The notes: a model not told the origin generated them from the sequence alone. Counted from the stretch's first letter, positions 54,538-63,517 are shown. The stretch is 64,000 bases of DNA from Ramlibacter pinisoli (GCF_009758015.1 NZ_WSEL01000003.1:992001-1056000); one strand, 5' to 3'. A program made the numbers and translations.

Positions 54538-54594
54538 TTTTGCAGTAATACTTCAAATTTAGACCATTCATCGATTCTACCCCTGGAGCACTCC
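54538..54594. promoter_or_regulatory. AT-rich divergent control region of tetR and cytochrome c
   Basis: A 57-bp gap with TTTTTGCAGTAATACTTCAA and ATTTAG, clearly AT-richer than the rest of the window. It must hold both promoters and the probable TetR operator. I cannot define a palindrome with confidence. Confidence 0.5.
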
Positions 54595-55473
54595 ATGAAC
54601 CCCTGGCTCAGGCGCGGCGCCATCGCCGTCGCCGTTCTCGTCCTGCTGGTGGCGGCCGCCATCGCCATCGGCCTGCAGCTGGCCGACCGCAAGGCGGCCC
54701 GCATCGTCGAGGTGCGGGCGCAGCCGGTCGCCTGGCGCACCGACGCGCAGGCGCTCGAGCGCGGCCGCTACCTGTTCGCCTCGCGCGGCTGCGTCGACTG
54801 CCACGGTGCCAACGGCGCCGGCCGGGTGTTCGTCGACGACGGCAAGGGCCTGCGCATCAAGGGCCCCAACATCAGCCCCGGCCCCGGTTCGGTGGTCGCC
54901 GCCTACCAGCCGGTGGACTGGGTGCGGGCCATCCGCCACGGCGTGGCGCCAGGCGGCCGCGCGCTGCGCGTCATGCCGAGCGAGGACTACAACCGCTTCA
55001 CCGACGACGACCTCGGCTCGCTGGTGGCCTACGTGCGCGCCCTGCCACCGACGCAGGGCACCGGTGCCGAGGTCAGCCTGCCGCTGCCGGCGCGCGTGCT
55101 GTACGGCTTCGGCGGGATCCAGGACGCGGCCGAGAAGATCGACCACGGCCGCCCGCCCCAGCAGCCGGTGGCCGAAGCCGTCAGCGTCCAGCACGGCGCC
55201 TACGTGGCCAACATGTGCCTGGGCTGCCACGGCCCGCAGCTGGCCGGCGGCCGCATCCCCGGCGGCCCGCCCGACTGGCCGCCGGCCCCGGCGCTGCGGC
55301 CGGGCGAGCGCTCGGCGCTGCCGGCCTACCCCACGCCCGAATCGCTGCAGGCGCTGTTCCGCACCGGCAAGCGGGCCGACGGCACGGCGGTGAAGGTGAT
55401 GCCGTTCGAGTCGCTGCGGGCCATGAGCGACACCGACGTGAAGGCGCTGCACCTGTACCTGCGCTCGCTGTGA
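54595..55473 (+). CDS. Diheme cytochrome c
   Basis: A 292-residue electron-transfer protein with an N-terminal membrane anchor (about 9-30) and two covalent heme sites, C66-V-D-C-H70 and C208-L-G-C-H212. Probable axial Met residues lie in RVMPSEDYN and KVMPFESL. This is the two-domain layout of cytochromes that serve alcohol or aldehyde dehydrogenases. No dehydrogenase is adjacent. The ribosome site is TGGAG. Expression is probably under the divergent TetR protein. Confidence 0.9.
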   Translation: MNPWLRRGAIAVAVLVLLVAAAIAIGLQLADRKAARIVEVRAQPVAWRTDAQALERGRYLFASRGCVDCHGANGAGRVFVDDGKGLRIKGPNISPGPGSVVAAYQPVDWVRAIRHGVAPGGRALRVMPSEDYNRFTDDDLGSLVAYVRALPPTQGTGAEVSLPLPARVLYGFGGIQDAAEKIDHGRPPQQPVAEAVSVQHGAYVANMCLGCHGPQLAGGRIPGGPPDWPPAPALRPGERSALPAYPTPESLQALFRTGKRADGTAVKVMPFESLRAMSDTDVKALHLYLRSL

Positions 55474-55573
55474 GCGCCGCGGCGCGGCAGAGGGGGGGCA
55501 CCCCGCGCGCCGGCACGGGACCGAGCATCCCGCGCGCCGGCGCGGGCTGACACCGCGCGTCGCCGGGGGCTGC

Positions 55574-55579
55574 TAAGGT
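55574..55579 (+). promoter_or_regulatory. TAAGGT -10-like box six bases before the methyltransferase ATG
   Basis: TAAGGT, then CACCGC, then ATG at 55586; no ribosome site is visible. It shares this spacing with lhr, selO and the DMT gene at 36496. Confidence 0.35.
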
Positions 55580-55585
55580 CACCGC

Positions 55586-56446
55586 ATGTCCAAGCCGTTC
55601 GCCCGCTTCCAGGCCACCGCCCGCACCACCCTGCTCGCCTGCTGCGCCGCCCTGTGCGCAGCAGCCGCCCACGCGCAACTCGTCGAGGAAGTGCCCTTCG
55701 TCACCTCGCCCGACAGCGTCACCCTGGAGATGCTGCGCCTGGCGAACGTCGGCCCCGCCGACCACCTCATCGACCTCGGCTCGGGCGACGGCCGCATTGT
55801 CATCGTGGCCGCCAGGCGCTTCGGCGCCTCCGGCCTCGGGGTCGAGATCGTCCCGCAGCTGGTGGAAGCCAGCCGCCGCTCGGCGCGCGAGGCGGGCGTC
55901 GCCGACCGCGTGAAGTTCGAGGAGCAGGACCTGTTCCGCACCGACCTGTCGCGCGCGACCGTGGTCACCATGTACCTGCTGCCGCAGGTCAACCTGCAGC
56001 TGCGCCCGCAACTGCTCAAGCTGCGCCCCGGCACCCGCATCGTGTCGCACGACTGGGACATGGGCGACTGGAAACCCGACCGCACCAGCGAGGTGGCGGT
56101 GCCCGACAAGAAGGTCGGGCTGGCCAGGTCGAGCAAGGTGCTGTTCTGGGTGGTGCCGGCGCAAGTCGGCGGCCTGTGGTGCGGCTCCGGCCCGCTGCAC
56201 GAGTTCAGCCTGCGCCTGAAGCAGGAGCACCAGGAGGTCGAGGGCGAGCTGCTGCGCCGCGACCGGGCCCGCACCATCCAGGGCCGCATGGAGGGCAACG
56301 TGCTGCGCACCGAATCGACCCGGGTCGGTGCGCTGGTGCTGGAACTCGAAGGCGGGAAGCTCAAGGTGATCGACGGCGACGGCCCGCTGGCGCTGGTGCG
56401 CGGGCAGGCGTTCACGCGCGTCGACGCGCCCAGCTGCCCAGGCTGA
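55586..56446 (+). CDS. SAM-dependent methyltransferase-like protein with a signal peptide
   Basis: A 286-residue protein. Residues 1-30 form a Sec signal peptide ending AAAHA-Q. The class I methyltransferase motif follows (LIDLGSGDGRIVIVAARRFG, then GVEIVPQLV and the acidic EEQDLF). An all-beta tail (about 200-286) ends DAPSCPG. Export of an AdoMet enzyme is odd, since AdoMet is cytoplasmic. The mature part could be retained, or the fold could have another use. No anchored partner is nearby. Confidence 0.82.
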   Translation: MSKPFARFQATARTTLLACCAALCAAAAHAQLVEEVPFVTSPDSVTLEMLRLANVGPADHLIDLGSGDGRIVIVAARRFGASGLGVEIVPQLVEASRRSAREAGVADRVKFEEQDLFRTDLSRATVVTMYLLPQVNLQLRPQLLKLRPGTRIVSHDWDMGDWKPDRTSEVAVPDKKVGLARSSKVLFWVVPAQVGGLWCGSGPLHEFSLRLKQEHQEVEGELLRRDRARTIQGRMEGNVLRTESTRVGALVLELEGGKLKVIDGDGPLALVRGQAFTRVDAPSCPG

Positions 56447-56456
56447 GACGGCTACC

Positions 56457-56553
56457 CCGTCATTGCGGGCTCGACCCGCAATCCATCTCCCCGAGCCAGA
56501 TTCGACCTGGCTCACGTTCCGGAGATGGATGCCGGCTCAGGCCCGGCATGACG
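56457..56553. repeat. Dispersed inverted-pair repeat, locus D
   Basis: CATTGCGGGCTCGACCCGCA facing GATGCCGGCTCAGGCCCGGC, about 95 bp, starting 10 bp after the methyltransferase stop. It belongs to the same family as the loci at 14.8, 31.6, 41.5 and 57.8 kb. Confidence 0.85.
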
Positions 56554-56566
56554 ATTCCCTGGGGCT

Positions 56567-56645
56567 GCGGCGAGTGGCGGCCCGACCCGGGCATTTCGCC
56601 CTCCGGCGGGACCCAAGTCCCCCGGCCGACCCGCCACTCGCCGCC
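56567..56645 (-). repeat. Short copy of the inverted-repeat hairpin element (family of 16497-16702)
   Basis: Perfect 14-bp arms at 56567-56580 and 56631-56644 enclose 50 bp. Read on the minus strand it begins GGCGGCGAGTGGCGG and continues through GGGACTTGGGTCCCGCCGGA, closely matching the left half of the 16497 element. The inner hairpin is GGGAC-TTGG-GTCCC here and GGGCC-TTGG-GGCCC there, a compensatory pair change. Confidence 0.7.
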
Positions 56646-56753
56646 AGGACGTGCTGCGGTGGCGTCGGCGAACCGCCAGCCCTCGTCCCCGGCGAGCCCT
56701 CCCCTGCCCGTCCGAGCCGGGCCGCGCGCCTCGCTCTGGGATGATCGGCAGCG

Positions 56754-57683
56754 ATGCCTACCGCCGCCACCCTCGCCTGGATCTGGGTCCCCATCGCGAT
56801 CTTTGCGGCGCTGGTCCAGACCGCCCGCAACGCCGCCCAGCGCTCGCTCGTTGCACAGGCCGGCACGCTGGGCGCGACCCTGGCCCGCTTCCTCTACGGG
56901 CTGCCGTTCGCACTGGCCTGGGTGCTGCTGCTGCACGCCATGCCGGCCACCGCCGCCGCCGTGCCGCACTTCCACGCCGCCTACTTCGGCTGGCTGCTGC
57001 TTGGCGCCATCAGCCAGCTGGCCGCCACCGCCTGCCTGCTGGCGGCCATGAAGCAGCGCAACTTCGTCATCGGGGTGGCCTACTCCAAGACCGACGCGCT
57101 GCAGGTGGCCCTGTTCGGTGCCCTCTTCCTGCACGAACTGCCCGGCTGGCCGACGCTGACGGCCATGGCCCTCGCCACGGTCGGCGTGGTGCTGCTGTCG
57201 CTGCCGCGCCAATCCAGTGCCCTGCAGGACGCACGCAGCTGGGCCGGCAGCGCGGCGCTCTGGGGCCTGGCTTCGGGCGCCGGCTTCGCCATGTCGGCGG
57301 TCGGCTACCGGGGCGCGGCGCTGGAACTGCCGCAGGTGTCGCCCTGGCTGGCCGGCGCCTGGGGCGTGCTGTGGGCACAGGCCGCGCAGTCGCTGCTGCT
57401 GGGCGGCTGGCTGGCGTGGCGCGCGCCCGCGTCCCTGCGCGCCATCGCGGGCGCCTGGCGGGTCTCCACCGTCGCCGGGGCGGCCGGGGCGCTGGCCTCG
57501 ATCGGCTGGTTCACCGCCTTCGCCCTCACGACGGCGGCCAACGTGCGCACCCTGGGCCTGATCGAGGTCGTCTTCAGCTACCTGGTCTCGCACCGCCTGC
57601 TGCGCGAGAAGCTGTCGTCCGCCGAGGCCGGCGGGCTGGCGCTGGTGGTCGCCGGCCTGCTGGCCATGTTCACGACGCTCTGA
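56754..57683 (+). CDS. DMT (EamA) family transporter
   Basis: A 309-residue transporter with ten helices (LAWIWVPIAIFAALVQTARN at the start; ALWGLASGAGFAMSAVGY opening the second repeat; GLIEVVFSYLVSHRLL near the end). It is the third DMT protein of the window. A GATGAT -10-like box lies eight bases before the ATG. The gene ends in a hairpin. Substrate unknown. Confidence 0.9.
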   Translation: MPTAATLAWIWVPIAIFAALVQTARNAAQRSLVAQAGTLGATLARFLYGLPFALAWVLLLHAMPATAAAVPHFHAAYFGWLLLGAISQLAATACLLAAMKQRNFVIGVAYSKTDALQVALFGALFLHELPGWPTLTAMALATVGVVLLSLPRQSSALQDARSWAGSAALWGLASGAGFAMSAVGYRGAALELPQVSPWLAGAWGVLWAQAAQSLLLGGWLAWRAPASLRAIAGAWRVSTVAGAAGALASIGWFTAFALTTAANVRTLGLIEVVFSYLVSHRLLREKLSSAEAGGLALVVAGLLAMFTTL

Positions 57684-57697
57684 GGCGGCGCGCCTCA
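57681..57697 (+). terminator. Hairpin over the DMT stop codon
   Basis: A 7-bp stem TGAGGCG/CGCCTCA with a 3-base loop includes the stop codon. No T-run follows. Confidence 0.4.
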
Positions 57698-57745
57698 AGC
57701 GCTCGCCCGCCCCTTCACGGCGGCCGCCGGACTTCGTGGGGCCTG

Positions 57746-57840
57746 CGTCATGCCGGACTCGATCCGGCATCCAGCTCCGGAACGCCGACCAGGCCGTGCA
57801 ACGGACCGGAGATGGATGGCGGGTCGAGCCCGCCATGACG
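57746..57840. repeat. Dispersed inverted-pair repeat, locus E
   Basis: CGTCATGCCGGACTCGATCC facing GGATGGCGGGTCGAGCCCGC, 95 bp. The left stem has a compensated change (GCCGGA/TCCGGC), so pairing is kept. Confidence 0.85.
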
Positions 57841-57975
57841 AGGGTGGGGTAACGGCGGCGAACCGCCAGGACGTTGACGGAGGGGTCGCCCCTGACGAGG
57901 ACGGGGTAGCGGGGGCGAAGGACGGGGCCCGCGGTGGCCTGGCACAACAGTTGCGTACCGGGCTCGCAGAGCCCG

Positions 57976-58977
57976 ATGACCACCTCCTCCACCATGTCCC
58001 CCCACCCTGTCGATGCCCCCGACGACACCGGCATCGCCGCCGGCATGGCGGGCGCCTGGCGCCGGCTGTGGGGGCGGCGCGAGGTCGAGGACGCACCGCC
58101 TGCCTACTGGACCAGCGGCGTCACCTACCGCGGCTACCTGGGCGCGGGCGTCGACACGCCCGCCGCCTGGATGACCGAACAGCAGATGAAGGAGACGCAG
58201 GCCCTGCTGCGCATGGCGGCGGCAGCCGGCCGGCTGGGTGCGTGGGCCGTGGAGCTGGCCGGCATGACGTGGACCTGGTCGGATGAGGTCCGGGCCATCC
58301 ACGGGCTGCCGGCCGGGTTCGTCCCGACCGCCCGGTCCGTGCTGCCGCTGTACACGGCCGAATCGCAGCTGCTGCTGCGGCAGGCCTTCGAGCAATGCAT
58401 GGAGCGCGGCGTGCCGTTCGACCTCGAGCTGCAGCTGGTCAGCGCGCGCGGCGAACCCTGCTGGATCCATGCGCTCGGCGAGGCCGACCGCGACGCCGAG
58501 GGCCGCATCACCCACGTGCGGGGGGCGATGCAGGACGTCAGCCGCTTCCGCGCGGTGGCCGACGAGGCGCGCCGCACCGCCGAGCGCTTCACCCAGACCC
58601 TGGAACGGCTGAGCGACGGCTTCGTGCTGCTCGACGAGGAGTGGCGCTTCGTCTACCTCAACGCCGAGGCCGAGCGCCTGCTGCGGCGCCGCCGCCAGCA
58701 GCTGGCCGGCCGCAGCCTGCTGGTCGAATTCCCCGAGACGGCGGCCGGCCGCTTCCTGGAGAAGTGCGAGAAGGCGCTCCAGGCCGGGCACTCGGTGGAG
58801 TTCGAGAAGTACTACCCCCCGCTGGGCATGTGGCTGCACATGAAGTTCTCGCCGTCGGACCTGGGCATGACCCTGTGCATCCACGACGACACCGAACGCA
58901 TCAATGCGCGGCGCGAGATCCTCGCGCTGCAGGCGCAACTCGACGCGCTGGCCGCGCGCCAGAAACCCGACACCTGA
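57976..58977 (+). CDS. Tandem PAS-domain protein without an output domain
   Basis: A 333-residue soluble protein with two PAS domains: about 90-195 (GRLGAWAVELAGMTWTWSDE, ending DVSRFRAVADEARRTAERF) and about 205-310 (LERLSDGFVLLDEEWRFVYL, ending IHDDTERINARRE). A coiled coil ends the protein. No kinase, GGDEF or DNA-binding part follows, so it must signal through a partner. The ATG at 57976 is chosen; 57994 is possible. Neither has a good ribosome site. Confidence 0.8.
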   Translation: MTTSSTMSPHPVDAPDDTGIAAGMAGAWRRLWGRREVEDAPPAYWTSGVTYRGYLGAGVDTPAAWMTEQQMKETQALLRMAAAAGRLGAWAVELAGMTWTWSDEVRAIHGLPAGFVPTARSVLPLYTAESQLLLRQAFEQCMERGVPFDLELQLVSARGEPCWIHALGEADRDAEGRITHVRGAMQDVSRFRAVADEARRTAERFTQTLERLSDGFVLLDEEWRFVYLNAEAERLLRRRRQQLAGRSLLVEFPETAAGRFLEKCEKALQAGHSVEFEKYYPPLGMWLHMKFSPSDLGMTLCIHDDTERINARREILALQAQLDALAARQKPDT

Positions 58978-59084
58978 GCTGGCCGCGGCCGCACCGGCAG
59001 CGGACCGCGGGATTGGGGCAAGTCCTACGCCGCGGCCGCCGCGGTGGGTCAACACTGCGGTCTCCACCGTCTCGGGGGGCACGC

Positions 59085-59408
59085 GTGCAGCAGACCGAAT
59101 TCCGCACCCTTGTGTACCAGTACTTCTTCTTCGGCTGGTTGTTCCGGGACGTGACCTGCGGGACCGTCTTCGAGCGCGCGGCGGCGTGGCGCTACAACCG
59201 GGAACAGGCGCGCTGGCTGCCCACCTACATGTGGCGCTGGCTGGGCTGGGGCCTGGCCTTCTACGGCCTGGGCGGCGTGCTCGAGGGCCTGCTCGACGCG
59301 CCCACGCTCTCGATGCTGTTCTACGTTCCGGGCGCGCTCAGCGTGCCCGTCAATGCGGTGATCGCCGCCGCCTGGATCGGCCTGAAGGCGCTGCCGGGGC
59401 CCCTGTAG
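59085..59408 (+). CDS. Hypothetical small membrane protein
   Basis: A 107-residue protein with a hydrophobic/aromatic N-terminus (FRTLVYQYFFFGWLFRDV), a membrane helix (WLGWGLAFYGLGGVLEGL) and a second at the end (VPVNAVIAAAWIGLKALP). The start is GTG at 59085 with GGGGGG six bases upstream. GTCCTACGCC, a variant of the recurrent motif, lies 54 bp before it. No family is recognised. Confidence 0.6.
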   Translation: MQQTEFRTLVYQYFFFGWLFRDVTCGTVFERAAAWRYNREQARWLPTYMWRWLGWGLAFYGLGGVLEGLLDAPTLSMLFYVPGALSVPVNAVIAAAWIGLKALPGPL

Positions 59409-59428
59409 AGCCCCGCCTCGCGCAACGG

Positions 59429-60334
59429 CTAGCCGTTGGCGCGCGCCAGGCGCAGTTCATTGGCGCCCTGCGCCGCGCCGCTGCCGGGCACCGCCTCGCC
59501 GCTGCGGTCGCGCACCTGGTCGAGCAAGGCCACCAGGCGGTCGTCGGCACCGGGGCCGGTGCCGATGAAGGCGCCCTGGGTCAGGGTGACATGGGCGGCC
59601 TCCACGCCGCCGGCACCGGCGCACAGCACCGTGCGCGTCGGCGCGTCCTCGGACGCCAGCACCAGCATGGCCGGCACCACGTTGCGCGGCGCGAACGCCT
59701 CGCGCATGTCGGCCGGGAACAGCTCCTCGGTCATGCGCGTGGTGGCGGTGGGCGCCAGGCAGTTGACACGGATGCCGTACTTCTCGCCTTCCAGCGCCAG
59801 CGTCTGCATCAGGCCCACCAGCGCCAGCTTGGCGGCGCCATAGTTGCTCTGGCCGAAGTTGCCGTACAGGCCGCTGGACGAGGTGGTCATGACGATGCGG
59901 CCATACCGGCTCTCCTGCATCAGCGGCCACACGGCCTTGCTGCAATGCACCGCGCCCATCAGGTGGACGTCGAGCACGAGCCGGAAGTCCGCCAGGTCCA
60001 TCTTGGCGAAGCTCTTGTCGCGCAGGATGCCGGCGTTGTTGACCAGCACGTCCACCCGGCCCCAGGCGTCGACGGCCTGCTGCACCATCGCCTGCACGGC
60101 GGCGAAGTCGGTCACCGAGGCGGCGTTGGCCAGCGCCTCGCCGCCGGCAGCACGGATCTCGTCGACCACCTTCTGCGCCGCGCCGGTGGAGCCGCCGGAG
60201 CCGTCGACCGCGCCGCCCAGGTCGTTGACCAGCACGCGGGCGCCGCGCGCGGCCAGTGCCAGTGCATGCTCGCGGCCCAGGCCGCCGCCGGCGCCCGTGA
60301 CGATGGCCACCCGGCCGCTGAAATCCACTGCCAT
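59429..60334 (-). CDS. SDR family dehydrogenase, hydroxyacyl-CoA type
   Basis: A 301-residue short-chain dehydrogenase with cofactor motif TGAGGGLGREHALALA, the insert VNDLGGAVDGSGGS, NNAGILRDKSF and the catalytic Ser-Tyr-x3-Lys (SSSGLYGNFGQSNYGAAK). The inserts match the dehydrogenase half of peroxisomal-type multifunctional enzymes that oxidise (3R)-hydroxyacyl-CoA; here it is stand-alone. AGGAG lies eight bases before the ATG at 60334. It probably acts in fatty or side-chain acid breakdown. Confidence 0.9.
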   Translation of the reverse strand: MAVDFSGRVAIVTGAGGGLGREHALALAARGARVLVNDLGGAVDGSGGSTGAAQKVVDEIRAAGGEALANAASVTDFAAVQAMVQQAVDAWGRVDVLVNNAGILRDKSFAKMDLADFRLVLDVHLMGAVHCSKAVWPLMQESRYGRIVMTTSSSGLYGNFGQSNYGAAKLALVGLMQTLALEGEKYGIRVNCLAPTATTRMTEELFPADMREAFAPRNVVPAMLVLASEDAPTRTVLCAGAGGVEAAHVTLTQGAFIGTGPGADDRLVALLDQVRDRSGEAVPGSGAAQGANELRLARANG

Positions 60335-60416
60335 CCCGACGATCTCCTTGTTGAGTGCGGCGGCCACTTTAGCCCAGCAGGCCGGGGCCGGCTGCCACCC
60401 AGGCGACGGCGCCATG

Positions 60417-60439
60417 AAAAAAGCCGGGCGGCGCCCGGC
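60417..60439 (-). terminator. Rho-independent terminator of the His-rich gene
   Basis: On the minus strand GCCGGGC-GCC-GCCCGGC (60423-60439) is followed by six T (60417-60422), 24 bp beyond the stop at 60463. A classical intrinsic terminator. Confidence 0.85.
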
Positions 60440-60462
60440 TTGTCGTCGCGCAGCGGGAACGC

Positions 60463-60963
60463 TCAGCGCGTGATGTCGCCCAGCGCGTCGACCACCATGG
60501 ACGAGCCGACCGCGATCAGCAGGATGTCGCCGGCGATGCGCACGTACTTGTGCTGCGGGGGCGGCGGCGGCAGTTGCACCAGCACCGGCTGCGGCACCGG
60601 GTAATAGACCACGCTCGTGGGCAGCGGCTGGCCGACCATGTAGACCTTCTTGGCCTGGCCGGGTGGCATGCAGCCGTTGTGCTTCTTTGCCAGGCCGGGC
60701 GGGCAGTGCCTGCCACCGCGGTATTCCGTTTCGTAGTAGGTGCGGACCACCACGCGGTCGTGGTCGACGAAGTAGCCGCCCACGCGCGGGTCACGGCGGT
60801 CGTGGTCGTGGCCGTGGTGATCGTCGTCGTGGTCGTGCTTGTGCTTGTGCTCGTGCTTGTCGTGCTTGCCGCCCTTGTCGGCCAGGACCGGGCCGCTGGC
60901 CAGGGTGAAGGCCAACGCCGCCGCGAGGGCGCGGCCGGCCAGGGTCATCGAACGGGTCTGCAT
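60463..60963 (-). CDS. His-rich RcnB-like periplasmic protein
   Basis: A 166-residue exported protein: signal peptide to about 28 (TLASGPVLA), then a His/Lys/Asp-rich segment (HDKHEHKHKHDHDDDHHGHD), an RcnB-like motif (CPPGLAKKHNGCMPPGQAKK), and a C-terminal hydrophobic segment (IAGDILLIAVGSSMVVDAL). RcnB-type proteins help nickel or cobalt homeostasis; the His cluster would bind such metals. The underlying DNA is a degenerate trinucleotide repeat, so length can vary between strains. No rcnA is nearby. Confidence 0.78.
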   Translation of the reverse strand: MQTRSMTLAGRALAAALAFTLASGPVLADKGGKHDKHEHKHKHDHDDDHHGHDHDRRDPRVGGYFVDHDRVVVRTYYETEYRGGRHCPPGLAKKHNGCMPPGQAKKVYMVGQPLPTSVVYYPVPQPVLVQLPPPPPQHKYVRIAGDILLIAVGSSMVVDALGDITR

Positions 60964-61078
60964 GGATCGGCTCCGAAATGGGATGTTTTCACAACGGCCA
61001 CTCTAAGCTCGACGTTGACGCATCGTGCGCTCCACGCACGAAGAGGTGTAACAAAGGATGAGCAGTGTTGCGCGGCCG

Positions 61079-62632
61079 TCAGACGGCTGCCAAGTCCGGC
61101 GCAACGGCGAACTTGCCCAACCCGAGGCGCTCGGGCGAGATGTACTGCTGCCGGTAGACCTCGAAGGGCATGGTGTCGCGCGCCTCGATGTCGCGCTGCT
61201 CCTGCAGCGACTGCTGGGCCAGCTGGTCGTACCGGGCCTGCTGCGCCGCGCTGAACGGCAGCGCCAGCAGCTTGGCCCGCGTCTGCTGCGACTGGGCCCG
61301 CGTGAACGCGGTGTAGGAATTGCCGTGTGCGCTCGCCATGACGTCCAGGACCCGGGCCGACGGCAGCATGGCGGGATCGTGCAGCATGGCCCGTGCCGAC
61401 CGCACCGCATCGGCGTAGTCGCTGGTGCCGTGCACCGCGTCCAGCGCGGCGGCCGTCCGCTCGCAGCCGTCCAGCAGCTCGCCGGCCCAGTCGGCCAGCG
61501 CCACCTCGCCGTTGCCGCGCTCCAGCTGCAGGCCGGGCTCGCGGCCACGGGCCGCGGTGCGGTGCTGGTTGCGGCCGATCTGCGCGATCTCGGCCGGGGT
61601 GTCGGGCGGGCTGTCGGCCAGCAGGCACTGCAGCAGGAAGACGTCGAGGAAGCGCAACGTCTGCGGCTTGATGCCGATGGGCACGAAGGGGTCGAGGTCG
61701 AGCAGGCGCACCTCGACGTACTCGACGCCGCGCTCGCGCAGCGCGTGCAGCGGCCGCTCGCCCGGGAAGATCACCCGCTTGGGCCGGATCGTGCCGTAGA
61801 ACTCGTTCTCGATCTGCAGCAGGCTGGTGGCCAGCTGGTTGTACTCGCCGCCCGGGTTGACGATGCCGATCGCCTCGTAGGCCGGGTACGGCCGCGTCAG
61901 CGCCTCCTGCAGCGAGGCGGCATAACCGTCCAGGCCGTTGTAGCTGACCGCCAGGCTGGCCTGCGCATCGCTCTGGTAGCCCAGCCGCCCCATGCGCAGC
62001 GAGGTGGCATGCGGCAGCGACATCGTGCCCTCGGCCAGCAGTTGCAGGTCGTGCTGGCGGCCGGCCACGAACGACGAGCACACCGCCGGCGAGGCGCCGA
62101 ACAGGTACAGCAGCAGGAAGGCGTGGCGGCGGAAGTTGCGGATCAGCGCGAAATAGCCGTCGCTGGACACGCCCGGCAGCGACCAGTTGTAGTGGATGCC
62201 CGAGATGGTCTGCATGCGCCGGCCGTAGCGGTGCGCCAGGCCCATGCGGTAGACGCTCTTGGCGCGCCCGACGTTGGAGGGGCCGTAGCTGCCGATCGGG
62301 ATGGTCTCGTCGGCCGGCAGGTTGCACGGCATGCTCGACACCCACATCATCTCGTCGCCCAGCGCGCGCACCGTCGCCTGGTGGATGCGCAGCAGCTCCT
62401 CCAGGCAGGTCTCGGGCGTCGCGTGCACGCCGGTGATCAGTTCGAGCTGCGCCTCGCTGTAGTCGGTGGTGATGCAAGGATGCGTCAGCGCCGACCCCAG
62501 GCCGGCCGGATGCGGCGTGAGGGCCAGCGCGCCGCTGGCCGTGGCGCGCAGGCTCTCCTTCTCGATGCCGCGGCGGATGCCGCGCAGGCGGTCGGCGGAC
62601 AGGGCGTCCAGCGAGGATTGCAGGCGGCTCAT
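61079..62632 (-). CDS. gshA: Glutamate-cysteine ligase (class I)
   Basis: A 517-residue enzyme that makes gamma-glutamylcysteine, the first step of glutathione synthesis. Features are IEKESLRATASGALALTPHP, DYSEAQLELITGVH, MPCNLPADETIPIGSYGPSN, and ISGIHYNWSLP. The length matches E. coli GshA. gshB is not in this window. It supplies the glutathione that the kef-frmA-fghA operon depends on, although it is 25 kb away. Confidence 0.97.
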   Translation of the reverse strand: MSRLQSSLDALSADRLRGIRRGIEKESLRATASGALALTPHPAGLGSALTHPCITTDYSEAQLELITGVHATPETCLEELLRIHQATVRALGDEMMWVSSMPCNLPADETIPIGSYGPSNVGRAKSVYRMGLAHRYGRRMQTISGIHYNWSLPGVSSDGYFALIRNFRRHAFLLLYLFGASPAVCSSFVAGRQHDLQLLAEGTMSLPHATSLRMGRLGYQSDAQASLAVSYNGLDGYAASLQEALTRPYPAYEAIGIVNPGGEYNQLATSLLQIENEFYGTIRPKRVIFPGERPLHALRERGVEYVEVRLLDLDPFVPIGIKPQTLRFLDVFLLQCLLADSPPDTPAEIAQIGRNQHRTAARGREPGLQLERGNGEVALADWAGELLDGCERTAAALDAVHGTSDYADAVRSARAMLHDPAMLPSARVLDVMASAHGNSYTAFTRAQSQQTRAKLLALPFSAAQQARYDQLAQQSLQEQRDIEARDTMPFEVYRQQYISPERLGLGKFAVAPDLAAV

Positions 62633-62807
62633 CGGGGCAGTTCCACCTGCGGCTGTGCGACTCGCGCTCGGGCGGCCGTGCGTCTCATGATCGGGTTGTC
62701 TCGGCCGGTGTGTGGCGGGGCGCAGAAGTTAACACCTTTGGGCAAATCCTGCTGCGCGCGCCGGGTATGGCGCCTGCACCAGCACGCGCCGTGGCCCGCT
62801 CGGGCAT

Positions 62808-63479
62808 TCAGGCCGGGGCCAGCACCTTCAGCAGCCAGGCGTTGAGGTCCTGGACCTCCTCCAGGCAGACCGAGTGCGCCATCGGGTACTCGTGCCAGTC
62901 AACCGGGTGGCCGAGTTCGCGCAGCAGCTCGCACGAGGCCTGGCCGCGTGCCACCGGGACCACGTTGTCGTGGCTGCCGTGCGCCAGGAACACCGGCGTG
63001 CGCGCGTTCGCCTCGCTGCGCTCGGCCGCGGTGGTGGCGGCCAGCGGCAGGTAGCCCGACATGCCCACGATGCCGGCCAGCCGCTCGCGGTGGCGCAGGC
63101 CGGTGAGCAGCGCCATGGCGCAGCCCTGGGAGAAGCCGGCCAGCACGATGCGGTCGGAGCGGATGCCGCGCGCCTCCTCGCGGGCCAGCAGCGCCTCGAC
63201 CGCGGTGAGCGAGGCGCGCAGGCCGGCCTCGTCCTCGCGGCGGACCAGGTCGGTGCCGAGGATGTCGTACCAGGCCCGCATGCGGTAGCCGTTGTTGATC
63301 GTGACCGGCATCACCGGCGCATGCGGGAACACGAACCGCACCGGGCCGACCGGTCCCAGCTGCAGCTCGCTGGCAAAGGGCACGAAATCGTTGCCGTCGG
63401 CGCCCAGCCCGTGCAGCACGATGATGGTGGCGACCGGGTTGGGGCCGGTTTCGGTCTCGATGGTTTCCAGCAGGGACAT
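62808..63479 (-). CDS. Alpha/beta hydrolase, carboxylesterase/phospholipase type
   Basis: A 223-residue serine esterase of the YpfH/EstB type. IIVLHGLGADGNDFVPFASE is the oxyanion region, GFSQGCAMAL carries the nucleophile, GSHDNVVPV the acid, and EYPMAHSV the His. It cleaves small esters or lysophospholipid. The ATG at 63479 is chosen (MSLLETIETETGPN); the longer frame has no ribosome site. It is divergent from the RaiA gene. Confidence 0.93.
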   Translation of the reverse strand: MSLLETIETETGPNPVATIIVLHGLGADGNDFVPFASELQLGPVGPVRFVFPHAPVMPVTINNGYRMRAWYDILGTDLVRREDEAGLRASLTAVEALLAREEARGIRSDRIVLAGFSQGCAMALLTGLRHRERLAGIVGMSGYLPLAATTAAERSEANARTPVFLAHGSHDNVVPVARGQASCELLRELGHPVDWHEYPMAHSVCLEEVQDLNAWLLKVLAPA

Positions 63480-63517
63480 GGCTTGGGACAAGGGGGGCTG
63501 ACGCAGGGCCCGCCATT

